From Mucilaginibacter sp. SMC90 (GTDB lineage: Bacteria > Bacteroidota > Bacteroidia > Sphingobacteriales > Sphingobacteriaceae), in NCBI RefSeq assembly GCF_022811725.1, contig NZ_CP094527.1, positions 5,580,001 through 5,644,000 of the forward strand: DNA of 64,000 nt. Direction: 5' to 3'. This document shows positions 43,237 to 52,373 of the stretch, one piece after another (within the stretch, counting starts at the first letter, position 1; every line of letters begins with the position of its first letter). Position numbers and translations under genes: made by a program. The notes under the pieces are model-generated. The model worked only from the letters and a program-made list of their open reading frames with translations. It was not told the DNA's origin and searched no databases.

Positions 43237-44178
43237 TCACCCCGCCAAATTCCTAACCTCAACCGGCGATAACGATGTTTGCTTTTTAAAGAAGCTGGAA
43301 AAATGCGATAGTTGCTCAAAACCCAGGCTATAAGCAATTTCTGAAATATTCCAGTTGGTTTGTTTAAGCAGGATGCGGGCTTCCTGAATGATCCTGCCGG
43401 CTATATGCTCTGTAGTGGTTTTACCTGTACTTTCTTTTAACACCTTGTTAAGGTGATTACTATGCACAGCAAGCCTGTCGGCATAATCTTTAGCAGTACG
43501 CAGTATAACTTTTTGATCGGGCGAAGCTATAGGAAACTGCCTTTCCAGCAATTCGATAAATAACGATGATACCCTAGCCGAGGCATTGTGGCTGCTGCTA
43601 TAACTGGTAAAGGGCTGCAACTTTTGACCATAATGGATCATCTCCAATACATAATTCCTGATCAGATCGTATTTGTACAGGTAATCAGATGCTAATTCCT
43701 GTTGCATTTTTTTAAAAATCAGGGCAACCTCTTCGGCTTGCTCATCAGTAAGCATAAATACCGGACAGCCTCCCGGACTAAAAATTGGCAATGCATCAAG
43801 CACAACACCACTTTTCGATTGTACCAAAAACTCATCGGTAAAAATGCAGAAACACCCCGATTGATCCATATCCTGCGGTTTCCAGCTGTAAGGGATTTTT
43901 GGGGTGCCAAATACCAATGCATTCTTTTCAATATTGATCACCTTATCCGCATACTCAGCTATATTCCGGCCCCTCACCAAATTTATTTTATAATACAACC
44001 TGCGATTGTAAGGCACGTGCGTAGGGTCTTTCTTAATTTTAGCTATAATATCGCTAAGGTTAAATACATTAAAATGCCCAATCTCTTTGTTAATATCTGC
44101 AGGAAGCAAATCTCCTACCTTACTATTGGTAAGCTCGGCTGCGTTTTTATAAAAATCTTCTACTGTTACAGTTTTCAT
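43237..44178 (-). CDS. AraC family transcriptional regulator
   Basis: From ATG 44178 (MKTVTVEDFYKN) it has 313 residues; the longer frame adds an unlikely hydrophobic head. The N-terminal ~200 residues look like a cupin-type ligand domain (FCIFTDEFLV ... FSPGGCPVFML). The C-terminal ~100 residues carry two HTH units: YADRLAVHSNHLNKVLKEST, and WNISEIAYSLGFEQLSHFSS with FFKKQTSLSPVEVR. A typical Bacteroidota AraC regulator. The ligand and target are unknown. Convergent with the Crp/Fnr gene. Confidence 0.9.
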   Translation of the reverse strand: MKTVTVEDFYKNAAELTNSKVGDLLPADINKEIGHFNVFNLSDIIAKIKKDPTHVPYNRRLYYKINLVRGRNIAEYADKVINIEKNALVFGTPKIPYSWKPQDMDQSGCFCIFTDEFLVQSKSGVVLDALPIFSPGGCPVFMLTDEQAEEVALIFKKMQQELASDYLYKYDLIRNYVLEMIHYGQKLQPFTSYSSSHNASARVSSLFIELLERQFPIASPDQKVILRTAKDYADRLAVHSNHLNKVLKESTGKTTTEHIAGRIIQEARILLKQTNWNISEIAYSLGFEQLSHFSSFFKKQTSLSPVEVRNLAG

Positions 44179-44383
44179 ACGTTTGTCACTGTTAACAAAG
44201 CTAATTATAAACCAAAAACAAAAGCGCACCGATCATTGAATATGATAAATGCCTGTCAATATCGCAAACAAACAACATAATGAGAATCAGCAGAAAATGC
44301 GTTAAACTAACTACCGGCAACATCAGCATTTAAATTTGATAAACGATAGTGACAAGGATACAACAACTCCCCTATTTATCCTA

Positions 44384-45484
44384 TCATGATTTCGATTGCT
44401 CAATAAGGGATTTAGCGAGATCGATTTTAGCGTTGGTAATGGTTTTAATAAACTCTATATCACCTTCCATTTTCTTTGCATTATCCAATATAATACTATC
44501 CAGGATCTTAATTGAGGTACCGATAGTGCTTAACTTTTGCAATGAGGTAGTATATTGCGCGGCCTGTGTAATGGTTGAGTTGTATACCACCAAAAAGGTA
44601 GCACCGATAAACTGCACTATAACGCCGGATCCGGCCGCTATGAACTCGGCTGTTTTATCGCTTTTAGGGCCATAAGCATTGCCAACCCCGTACATGATCA
44701 ACCCAAAGCCTGCTATCATTACAACTACACTTACATAAAAGATCCAATTGTTTTGAAGCAGGTTTCGCTGATAATATTTATTAAGTGTGATTTGCGCAAG
44801 CTCCCAAACCGGCGAAGCCTGACTTCCTTCCAATACATCTTTCCTTAATTTATCCTGCTCGGCCTGGATTTTCTTTTGATCAAGGATATGACCATAGTAA
44901 TGAATGCTGTTTATTATCAAGAAAAGCATGAACATGCATGTAATTGCCCAAATAATGCCAACCTGGGCATCACTCGCAAAAGCCCCGCGTTGTACAAACT
45001 GATCAAAGTTCAATGAATAGTAGCCATTTCCTATCGACTGACTCACAATCTCGGCCAGCCCTTTATATGATACGCTACTAACCCCCGTAATACCGGCAAA
45101 ACTATTGCTGGGAATATCCGGAAATACGATTTTAGCCGAATCACTGCCACTACCAACCATAATGTTGCTTATTGAAATTGGTGCGTACTTTGCCCTTATT
45201 AAAGGATTATTTATTGCAGTATCCAAATTTTTCAAACCAGCCCAGCTTATTCCCGAAGTATCGCCGGGTGCGAAACCTGATTTGGCAGCATAGTTCTGTG
45301 TTAATAAACCTATGTAGTTTTGCGCTCCCCTGGTATCAAATCGATAGCTTACAGCTCCCTTAACTAAGTAAAAAAGCACCATCAAAATAAGCAACAGGAA
45401 GACGGCACGGTTCAAAAGCTTAAATTTTTCGAGACTGTTATTCTCGAAATTTAATCTTTTCAAGAAACTAAAAGCTTTCTTCAT
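44384..45484 (-). CDS. Four-helix membrane protein with TRADD-N-associated-type membrane domain
   Basis: A 366-residue protein. TM1 is near 27-43, followed by an extracytoplasmic domain (~45-172), TM2 (~175-195), a charged stretch and a second pair of helices (~246-268 and 282-301). The region 226-320 (VWELAQITLNKYYQRNLLQN ... GVIVQFIGATFLVVYNST) resembles the two-helix domain found with TRADD-N modules in bacterial conflict and signalling proteins (CyanoTRADDas_TM). A C-terminal helical tail follows. No effector domain is visible. Divergent from the OmpA-type gene, 119 bases away. Confidence 0.6.
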   Translation of the reverse strand: MKKAFSFLKRLNFENNSLEKFKLLNRAVFLLLILMVLFYLVKGAVSYRFDTRGAQNYIGLLTQNYAAKSGFAPGDTSGISWAGLKNLDTAINNPLIRAKYAPISISNIMVGSGSDSAKIVFPDIPSNSFAGITGVSSVSYKGLAEIVSQSIGNGYYSLNFDQFVQRGAFASDAQVGIIWAITCMFMLFLIINSIHYYGHILDQKKIQAEQDKLRKDVLEGSQASPVWELAQITLNKYYQRNLLQNNWIFYVSVVVMIAGFGLIMYGVGNAYGPKSDKTAEFIAAGSGVIVQFIGATFLVVYNSTITQAAQYTTSLQKLSTIGTSIKILDSIILDNAKKMEGDIEFIKTITNAKIDLAKSLIEQSKS

Positions 45485-45603
45485 AAATATTTTATCTACA
45501 GATTATTTATTTATCGCCACAATTAAACACAACTGCCTTATTTTCAGATTTTTAAATATATAAAAAAACAATAACTTAGCTAATAAAATAACCTGGACAT
45601 ATT

Positions 45604-47370
45604 ATGATAAAATTCTACCTGACTACCGTAATATTATCATTGGCTTATTTGGGAACTGCATATGCCCAGAATATTTCCGATTCAACTAAAACAACAGCGA
45701 CTACCACGTCATCTGAAACCCAAACCGCTAAGGTATTTGGTGGTTTAGGCCAGTACAGGAAATTTAGCATTGGTATCAATGGTGGTGTTACTTCACAATC
45801 ATTGGCAACTGGTGGTTCAACAGATTTCCAAAAGAAAAAGATCAGCCTTGGTTACGGCATCTCGTTGAAAGAGCAATTAGCACATTCATTTGCTTTACAG
45901 TTAGATCTAAACGGTGGTAAAATTAAAGGTGAAAACCCGATTTCTTCCGCTGGTACTTACCGTGATAACTATGTTAGCTACGATACCAAATTTTGGCAGG
46001 CAAGCTTAAGCGCAGTTGTTAATGTTGCTACTATCGATTTCATCCGTCGTAAAAATGCTGTTAACTTCTACTTCAAAGCAGGCGGTGGTTTAGCTATCTA
46101 TGACCCAACAATTGTAAGAAACAATGGTTCTGGTGATGGCACCGCTCACTTCAAAAACGATGGTACTGATGGTACGCACTACGTAAAAGAATTGGTTATC
46201 CCTGTAGGTGCAGGTGTTAAATTCCGTTTAAGCGACGCTGTTGCCTTAGATTTGGGTTATACTCAAAACCATGTTGATGGTGACAACTTTGACGGTTTCA
46301 ACAGAGCTTATCCTACTAAAGACCACTACTCATACGGTTATGCTGGCTTAGCATTCACTTTAGGTTCAAAATCAAAACCAGTATTAGAGTGGGCTAACCC
46401 GGTGGCTACAATGTATGACGAGCTGTATGATGCAGCTTTACGTGAGGAAGTTGAAGCTTTAAAGGTCCGTATTGCTAACGTTGAAACTGCTGTTAACGAC
46501 CTGAAAAAAGATTTTGACGGTGACGGTGTTGCTGATCAGTTTGACAAATGCCCAGGTACTGCTGCAGGTAGCGTAGTTGATGGTTCTGGTTGCCCTTTTG
46601 TGTTAATACATGCTGATACGATACAGGCTTCAACCGGTACAGTTGCTTACGCAAATATTCAGTTTGGTTTTAAAAGCTCCATATTAACAACTTCATCTTA
46701 TCCGACATTAGACGCTTCTGCGGCAGATTTACGGGCATCTGGCAAAATTATAGAAATTGATGGCTTTGCATCAAAAGATGAGGGAACAACAGCATATAAA
46801 ATGAAGCTATCTAACGATCGTGCCAATTCAGTAAAAGTTTATTTGGTTAATTCGGGCGTTGCGCCTCAGAAAATAAAGATAAAAAGTTACGGTGAAACTA
46901 AGCCAATTGCCGACAATTCAACTCAAGAAGGCCGTGTACTTAACCGTCGCGTTCAATTTATCCTGATAGCAGCAAGCAGCCCTTTTCCAACCAGGATAAC
47001 ATTTGATCCCAATCAATCTGTGCTAAAGGCTGATATGAAAAGCAAACTTAAAGTAATAGTCGCCTATCTAACGGCCAACCCAGGCGCTCAAATAGATTTA
47101 AAAGGACATTGCAATGCACAGGAAATACCACGAACAGAACTGAATAACGACCATAACGCCCCAATTAAACTTTCACAGGCACGGATAAACAGCGTATTTA
47201 ATTATTTAATAAGCCAGCATGTTACCGCCGTACAAATTAAAAGTAAAATAGCACTTGGCACTGCGAGTCCTTTAAGCGGGGTAAATAATTACGACCGCCA
47301 ATTTCAAAACAGGAGCGTGGAAATTACTGAAAAGTCTAATAACACCCCCCTGATCGATATAGATTTATAA
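45604..47370 (+). CDS. Outer-membrane porin with calcium-type motif and two OmpA-like domains
   Basis: A 588-residue protein: signal peptide (ending AYAQ, residue 22), a beta-barrel (~40-260), a short helix, a DFDGDGVADQFDKCPGTAAG thrombospondin-3-like calcium motif (~303-322), then an OmpA peptidoglycan-binding domain (~345-460, VNSGVAPQKIKIKSYGETKP ... EGRVLNRRVQF) and a second, diverged OmpA-like domain (~465-575, FDPNQSVLKADMKSKLKV ... FQNRSVEI). Codon use changes near 46,600: the first part uses GGT/GCT/GTT as highly expressed genes do, the second does not. This suggests a fused or rebuilt gene. Confidence 0.85.
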   Translation: MIKFYLTTVILSLAYLGTAYAQNISDSTKTTATTTSSETQTAKVFGGLGQYRKFSIGINGGVTSQSLATGGSTDFQKKKISLGYGISLKEQLAHSFALQLDLNGGKIKGENPISSAGTYRDNYVSYDTKFWQASLSAVVNVATIDFIRRKNAVNFYFKAGGGLAIYDPTIVRNNGSGDGTAHFKNDGTDGTHYVKELVIPVGAGVKFRLSDAVALDLGYTQNHVDGDNFDGFNRAYPTKDHYSYGYAGLAFTLGSKSKPVLEWANPVATMYDELYDAALREEVEALKVRIANVETAVNDLKKDFDGDGVADQFDKCPGTAAGSVVDGSGCPFVLIHADTIQASTGTVAYANIQFGFKSSILTTSSYPTLDASAADLRASGKIIEIDGFASKDEGTTAYKMKLSNDRANSVKVYLVNSGVAPQKIKIKSYGETKPIADNSTQEGRVLNRRVQFILIAASSPFPTRITFDPNQSVLKADMKSKLKVIVAYLTANPGAQIDLKGHCNAQEIPRTELNNDHNAPIKLSQARINSVFNYLISQHVTAVQIKSKIALGTASPLSGVNNYDRQFQNRSVEITEKSNNTPLIDIDL

Positions 47371-47704
47371 ACTGCTTGTTGACATTAACGTTCCATTAGG
47401 GGTTGTTGAAGAAACCCTATTGTATCCTACATGCAGATTTACTGTTCAAAACATCCTGGCAGATATCCATAATACATTAAACTCCAGAACCATACGAGAT
47501 AGACTTTAAGAAAACATAAGGTAAATGGTACGTATAGAGGGAAGGTAGTAATCCAGAGCCAGTCAAAGGATGCCCCATACTTCGACTGGCTCAGCACGAC
47601 AACTGTTTTAAACTTGTCCTAAGTGAAGGAATAACGAAGCAATGATATATTTTCTTATACTATTTTTATCAAATCGCTTTTTAACAACGCCCAAGGTTCA
47701 ACGT
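47371..47704. other. 334-base intergenic region with a palindromic repeat
   Basis: Between convergent genes. GAGCCAGTC (47556-47564) pairs with GACTGGCTC (47584-47592), inside a CTTCGACTGGCTCAGCACGA word (47580-47599) that is a common interspersed repeat type in this phylum. A weak AGGG...CCCT hairpin (47397-47420) could end the porin transcript. No gene seen. Confidence 0.5.
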
Positions 47705-48559
47705 TTATTTATGTAAGTGTTTCTTACGAAGATATTCCAGCATTAATTGCGGCCTGTCTGTTTGAATGATGGTAGCGCCATGAGCTATGATCCAGTCCCA
47801 GCTATCTTTTTTGTTATCATCCTCCACAGCAGTATCATCATCATGCCCTGCATTTAGCGAAGCCCATAATGAATTGATCCAAACCTTTGAACCCGTTTGG
47901 GTAATAAACTTGTTGTCCCTTAATACAGACGAGGTATCTTTAGTAAAATTAAGCTCAAAAGCATAAGGCTTCATGTTTTTAAGATAATCTACAATGACCT
48001 GTTTGGCTTCCGGTTTATCAAGGTTTACCACAGGCATATAAATGATGCTATCAATAAGGCTTGGGTAGCGGGCTTTAAGATCAGCATAAGGTACTTCCGA
48101 TTTAAAAATAGCCTGCTGCACCGTGCCGGTTTCTTTTAATATGGCTAAGGCTTCATGATAGTAATCATAACTTTTATCAAGATTAACCTTTACACCTGTG
48201 CCTTTTAGCGCCAGCATTACCTCCTTAAGCGTAGGAATCTGATTTTTAGTTACACGCCCTATACCATTCCTCAAGCCAAATTTTCTGATCTCATCAAAAG
48301 TGTAATCGGCAGGTTTGCCTTTGCCGTTTGTTGTGCGATCTATAGTACCATCGTGCATGATCACCACAACGCCGTCTTTAGTTTTCTTCAGATCGAGCTC
48401 AACGATATCAACACCCATTTGGGCAGCGTATTGAAACGCTCTCAATGAGTTTTCGGGAGCATTACGCCAGTCACCGCGATGTGCGGTTACCTGGATTTTG
48501 TTTTGGGCACTTACCGATAGTGAAATGGTTGAGGCCAGGATTAATAGTTTTAGTTTCAT
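47705..48559 (-). CDS. Exported glycerophosphodiester phosphodiesterase family protein
   Basis: A 284-residue protein with a signal peptide (STISLSVSAQ, residue 19). The GDPD TIM barrel shows TAHRGDWRNAPENSLRAF (catalytic His with the HRG motif), VELDLKKTKDG (metal-binding E-x-D) and MHDGTIDRTTNGKG (second His). It hydrolyses phosphodiesters such as glycerophosphodiesters to alcohol and phosphate. It lies on the same strand as GH92 after a repeat; both are exported, so it may remove phosphodiesters from a mannan-type glycan (inference). Confidence 0.87.
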   Translation of the reverse strand: MKLKLLILASTISLSVSAQNKIQVTAHRGDWRNAPENSLRAFQYAAQMGVDIVELDLKKTKDGVVVIMHDGTIDRTTNGKGKPADYTFDEIRKFGLRNGIGRVTKNQIPTLKEVMLALKGTGVKVNLDKSYDYYHEALAILKETGTVQQAIFKSEVPYADLKARYPSLIDSIIYMPVVNLDKPEAKQVIVDYLKNMKPYAFELNFTKDTSSVLRDNKFITQTGSKVWINSLWASLNAGHDDDTAVEDDNKKDSWDWIIAHGATIIQTDRPQLMLEYLRKKHLHK

Positions 48560-48582
48560 TTGTTTTATTTCAATTATAAAAA

Positions 48583-48672
48583 TGTCATTGCGAGGAGGAA
48601 CGACGAAGCAATCGCATATTATACAGGGCGTTCATGCTTCTGTGCGGCTGCCACGCCGCGATCTCAACGACA
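48583..48672 (+). repeat. Family A repeat, copy 3
   Basis: GTCATTGCGAGGAGGAACGA, then CGAAGCAATCGCATATTATA, CAGGGCGTTCATGCTTCTG and GCGGCTGCCACGCCGCG. The right half aligns with the degenerate copy at 13696-13804. It lies between GH92 and the GDPD gene. Confidence 0.65.
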
Positions 48673-48685
48673 TGTTCTTATTTCA

Positions 48686-50764
48686 TTATTTCATATCAAT
48701 ATCAGACACCCACTTATCACTTACACCAAATTGCTCATTTGGCTTATCGGCAGCAGTAATAACCAACGTTCCACCTTGCATAATTTCCTGGTGAGTGAGC
48801 CAGTTACGGTTCAATTTCTTACCGTTTAATACTACTGATTGGATATACTTGCGACCTTCAACGTAATTAGGTACCGTGATATTAAAAGCTTTGCCTCCCG
48901 GCCATGCAAATTGTACCTGTTTAAACAACGGTACATTCAGGTAATAAACCGGCCAGCCAACACAAGCCGGCGAGATACCGGTAGCGGCAAAAACAAACCA
49001 TGCCGACATGGCACCGGCATCATCATCCATGGTACGCACATAAGTATCCGGCTTGTTTTGGTAAATAACATCAACAAAAGGATCAATACCACGGCTGTTA
49101 TCATTAAAATAGTATTGCACTACAGTATCAGCAGCATACTTGTGTACTGCTGCCTGCGATTTAAATGGCTGTGCCGAGGCATTATACATGTACGGCACCT
49201 GGATATCGGGCTCGTTGGCGTGATTGTAATAATCATTGTCAAAAAACTGATCCAGTTGGCGTATATACTCTTTTTCGCCGCCCATCAACTCTTTCAAGCC
49301 TTTCAAATCAAAAGGCACAAACCAGCGGTATTGCCAAATGGTTCCCTGGTAAAGCCCCCGGGCCGAAACACGGTCAACGTCATTTTTCGTAATGTCTTTA
49401 AAATCTTTATTCCAGTATTCCTTGTAACGCAGGGCCTTTTGCTTGTATTGACCGGCCAGTTCAGCTTTACCTTCGATAGCCAAAATCTGCGAAAATGCCC
49501 AGGTATCATAGCTTGATTCTAAGGCTTTGTCAGGGTGCGAAAAGTCAAGTTTATCTACATCTGCCTTTAATGAATCGGCAATAGCGGCAAAATCAACCTT
49601 ATAAACTTTACGGTAAGCATCCAGCAGTACTACAATAGCATGTTCGGTGCGCACCGTGTTTGAAGGCTCATGTTTGGTGGCGTAATCCTTTTTGCCGAAA
49701 CGATATAAATTGGTAAGCGATGTAGTTATGGACTGATATCTATCGGGATATAAAATAGATAACAGCGGTAATTGTGTACGGTAATTATCCCAAATAGCCC
49801 AGCCATTATAAATGCTGTCTTTGGTAGTTTGCAAACTGCCATCAGTTGCCCTAAAGCTACCATCAGTCTCCGAAACAACGTAAGGCGATTGAACCGTACG
49901 GTAAAGCATCGAATAAAAAAGTTTTTCACGTTCAGCATTACCCTTCACTTTAATACGGCTCAATACTTTGTTCCAGCCTTCGCTGCTTTGGGCTTTCATC
50001 TGCTCAAAACCGGCTGTTTTAACAGCGGCCTTAGCATGTGCAACATCAACCGACGATACACCTACACTCAGCTGCACCTGATCTGCCGTTACAGCAGCTA
50101 TTAATTTATGTTCATTCGCCGGTGAAAAAGTTACCGGCTGGCTAAATTTAATACAATAATAAACCCGATAGGTGCCTACGTTACAAGTGGTGCGGGAGTC
50201 AATCCAACCGGTAATTTCATTATTGCCAAGTTCATGTTCTTCGGCTACAAAACGATTGGCAAGTGTATGACTCAGGTCGATAAAAAAACCTTTTTTGCCT
50301 TGCGGAAAACTGTAGCTCTCAACGCCAGCGTTTTGATAAACAGCTATTTTAGCTGCTATGTGGTTACTGAAAGCTACCTGGTAAAATCCCGGTCCGGCTT
50401 GTTCTGTTACCTTGTTCAGGATGGAGGCACCTGCATCATCGCCTAAAAAAGGCTTGATCAAAATATTGCCGCCACTTCCCTGGCAGCCGACGCCCTCAAA
50501 ACGGTTGTGGGTAAAACCTAAAAACACTTTGGCTTTGTGCTCATAGCCCATATGCAGGTTAGGGTACGTTTGCGGCCCGATGCTTAGCATACTGAAAGGA
50601 TATGATGCAGCAGGCGACATTTGCCCATGATCGCCGGAAGAGCCTACAAAAACGTTTACCTGGCTTGCGGGCGACGCTTCAGCAGATTTTTTCACTTGCG
50701 ATGAAGCATTAAAACCAGTAAATAATAAAGCTATTGTAGATATAGTAATGAAAGTATTTTTCAT
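48686..50764 (-). CDS. Glycoside hydrolase family 92 alpha-mannosidase
   Basis: From ATG 50764 it has 692 residues with a signal peptide (FTGFNASSQ). The N-terminal beta-sandwich (~28-250) starts QVNVFVGSSGDHGQMSPAAS, and the (alpha/alpha)6 domain carries HANEPDIQVPYMYN (catalytic Glu) and MDDDAGAMSAWFVFAATG (the Asp base pair). These are the calcium-dependent exo-alpha-mannosidase motifs of GH92. The susC2-susD2 terminator lies only ~14 bases upstream of the ATG, so expression may depend on read-through. Part of a mannan-type locus. Confidence 0.9.
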   Translation of the reverse strand: MKNTFITISTIALLFTGFNASSQVKKSAEASPASQVNVFVGSSGDHGQMSPAASYPFSMLSIGPQTYPNLHMGYEHKAKVFLGFTHNRFEGVGCQGSGGNILIKPFLGDDAGASILNKVTEQAGPGFYQVAFSNHIAAKIAVYQNAGVESYSFPQGKKGFFIDLSHTLANRFVAEEHELGNNEITGWIDSRTTCNVGTYRVYYCIKFSQPVTFSPANEHKLIAAVTADQVQLSVGVSSVDVAHAKAAVKTAGFEQMKAQSSEGWNKVLSRIKVKGNAEREKLFYSMLYRTVQSPYVVSETDGSFRATDGSLQTTKDSIYNGWAIWDNYRTQLPLLSILYPDRYQSITTSLTNLYRFGKKDYATKHEPSNTVRTEHAIVVLLDAYRKVYKVDFAAIADSLKADVDKLDFSHPDKALESSYDTWAFSQILAIEGKAELAGQYKQKALRYKEYWNKDFKDITKNDVDRVSARGLYQGTIWQYRWFVPFDLKGLKELMGGEKEYIRQLDQFFDNDYYNHANEPDIQVPYMYNASAQPFKSQAAVHKYAADTVVQYYFNDNSRGIDPFVDVIYQNKPDTYVRTMDDDAGAMSAWFVFAATGISPACVGWPVYYLNVPLFKQVQFAWPGGKAFNITVPNYVEGRKYIQSVVLNGKKLNRNWLTHQEIMQGGTLVITAADKPNEQFGVSDKWVSDIDMK

Positions 50765-50773
50765 AGCGCAAAA

Positions 50774-50804
50774 TAAAAAAAGGAGGGACCGGGCCCCTCC
50801 TTTT
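50774..50804 (-). terminator. Terminator after susD2, within the GH92 leader
   Basis: On the minus strand AAAAGGAGGG/CCCTCCTTTT (arms 50795-50804 and 50778-50787) with a GC-rich loop is followed by a run of T (A at 50774-50781 on plus). The stem also holds the AGGAGG-like sequence nearest the GH92 start codon (50764). Confidence 0.75.
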
Positions 50805-50820
50805 CTATGTAACATCAGTA

Positions 50821-52353
50821 TTAATAACCCGGGTTTTGGTACATCTTAACAGGGTCAAGTTTGTACTCATCAAATGGGATTGGATAATAACGATCTTTAG
50901 TAGTAAAGTTTGCCAGTGAAGCCAAACCAAAATCTGTTTGCTTTTTAGCGTGGAAGTAAGCAACCAATTCATCAGTTGTAAAGGTGCGCAGCAAATCAAA
51001 CCAACGGTGGTGCTCAAATGCAAGCTCAACACGGCGTTCGTGTAAAATAGCAAGCTTAAGTGTTGGGTACCTCGTAGCATAATCGCTGTTGGTCATTGAT
51101 ACTACGTAAGTTGGCATACCGGCACGGGTACGCACCTGATCAAGGAAGCCGATAGCAGTAGCCTGATCACCAAGGTAGTTGTTTACTTCGGCTAATGATA
51201 GGATCACATCAGCATAACGCATCAGGATCCAGTCGTTACCGCCGTAACCGTTAATGCCGGCAGCTGTACTAATATCCCTGAACTTGGTAACAAACCAATC
51301 TTTTACGATAGGATCATTAGCATATTTAACAGAGAAGGTCATCCGCGGATCGTTAGTTTCGTATTCATTGATCAGATCATGGGTAACGTTATAGCCTGCA
51401 CCGGTTGCTACTTTTTGCGAGTTAACGTTTTCACCTTTAGCCTGGAAATTGGCAGCTATTGATGAGCTATAGTTCAAATCGCCCTGAATGTTCACGATCT
51501 GGAAGATCAACTCCGGACACGTTGTTTTTTTAGAAACATCAAAAACATCAGTATAAGGAATGGCATTCAACGCGCCGAAAGTACGCATGTTGTAAGCATT
51601 CATTAAAAATGTTTTGGCATTATTAAGGTTAGTTGTGCGGTTAGCCTGATCCTGTGTAGTAGCCATAGTAAGGTATACCTGGCCTAACAGGAAGTTAGCA
51701 GCAGCTTTTGAAGCACGACCGGTTGAAGCCTGCAGGTTAGGCAGCGGGCTGGCGATCACGTCGGTCAGGTCGGCAACAATTTGCTGATAAACAGTTGCTT
51801 GTTTTTCGCGAAATGTTTGCGCCGCAACTTCATTTGCTGACGATAAGGCCTTAGTTACCAAAGGCACATCGCCCCAGGTACGTACAAGGTCAAAATAAAT
51901 AAAGGCGCGTAAAAATTTAGCTTCAGCGGCATATTTCAGTTTTACGGAATTATCAGGAAAAGAAACCTTGTCGATATTCGATAAAACAGAATTGGCACGG
52001 CTAACTGTGGTGTACAATGACACCCAGTGGCTTTTCAAATAAGTATTGGCTGGTAATATAGAAAAGTTGCCAAACTGGAATGGCTCACCTGAGTTTGACT
52101 GGTTATCTTGTGTACCTGTATCATCCGAGCGTTGGTCTGTCCAAAGGTCACTGCCCTCGCCAACGTTATTTCCGCTGCGTAGTGATTGATATATACCGTT
52201 AACAGCCAGCAAAACGTCATTAGGTGATTTATAGCTCGCGTCAACTGATATAGCGTTTGGATCGCTTTCGTTCAAAAAGTCTTTTTTACAAGACGGGGAT
52301 ATTGCCACAACGGCCGCAAGGCAGGCCATGGCTATAAATTTCTTATTCATCAT
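50821..52353 (-). CDS. SusD/RagB family lipoprotein, second locus
   Basis: A 510-residue surface lipoprotein with acylated Cys near residue 22 (AISPSC-KKDFLNE). Signatures: AEAKFLRAFIYFDLVRTWGD and RRVELAFEHHRWFDLLRTF, ending MYQNPGY. It would bind the glycan imported by SusC2. The gene is 20 bases after susC2. By context (GH92) the ligand is probably an alpha-mannose-containing glycan. Confidence 0.92.
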   Translation of the reverse strand: MMNKKFIAMACLAAVVAISPSCKKDFLNESDPNAISVDASYKSPNDVLLAVNGIYQSLRSGNNVGEGSDLWTDQRSDDTGTQDNQSNSGEPFQFGNFSILPANTYLKSHWVSLYTTVSRANSVLSNIDKVSFPDNSVKLKYAAEAKFLRAFIYFDLVRTWGDVPLVTKALSSANEVAAQTFREKQATVYQQIVADLTDVIASPLPNLQASTGRASKAAANFLLGQVYLTMATTQDQANRTTNLNNAKTFLMNAYNMRTFGALNAIPYTDVFDVSKKTTCPELIFQIVNIQGDLNYSSSIAANFQAKGENVNSQKVATGAGYNVTHDLINEYETNDPRMTFSVKYANDPIVKDWFVTKFRDISTAAGINGYGGNDWILMRYADVILSLAEVNNYLGDQATAIGFLDQVRTRAGMPTYVVSMTNSDYATRYPTLKLAILHERRVELAFEHHRWFDLLRTFTTDELVAYFHAKKQTDFGLASLANFTTKDRYYPIPFDEYKLDPVKMYQNPGY

Positions 52354-52373
52354 CTATCTCTTTAAAAAATTTA

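Noticed and set aside
43702..44280. 192-codon plus-strand frame opposite the AraC gene
   Set aside because: A shadow frame; the minus strand encodes a complete AraC regulator with both HTH units.
48839..49516. 225-codon plus-strand frame opposite GH92
   Set aside because: It lies over the GH92 catalytic domain, whose motifs are intact on the minus strand; the plus product is unlike any protein I know.
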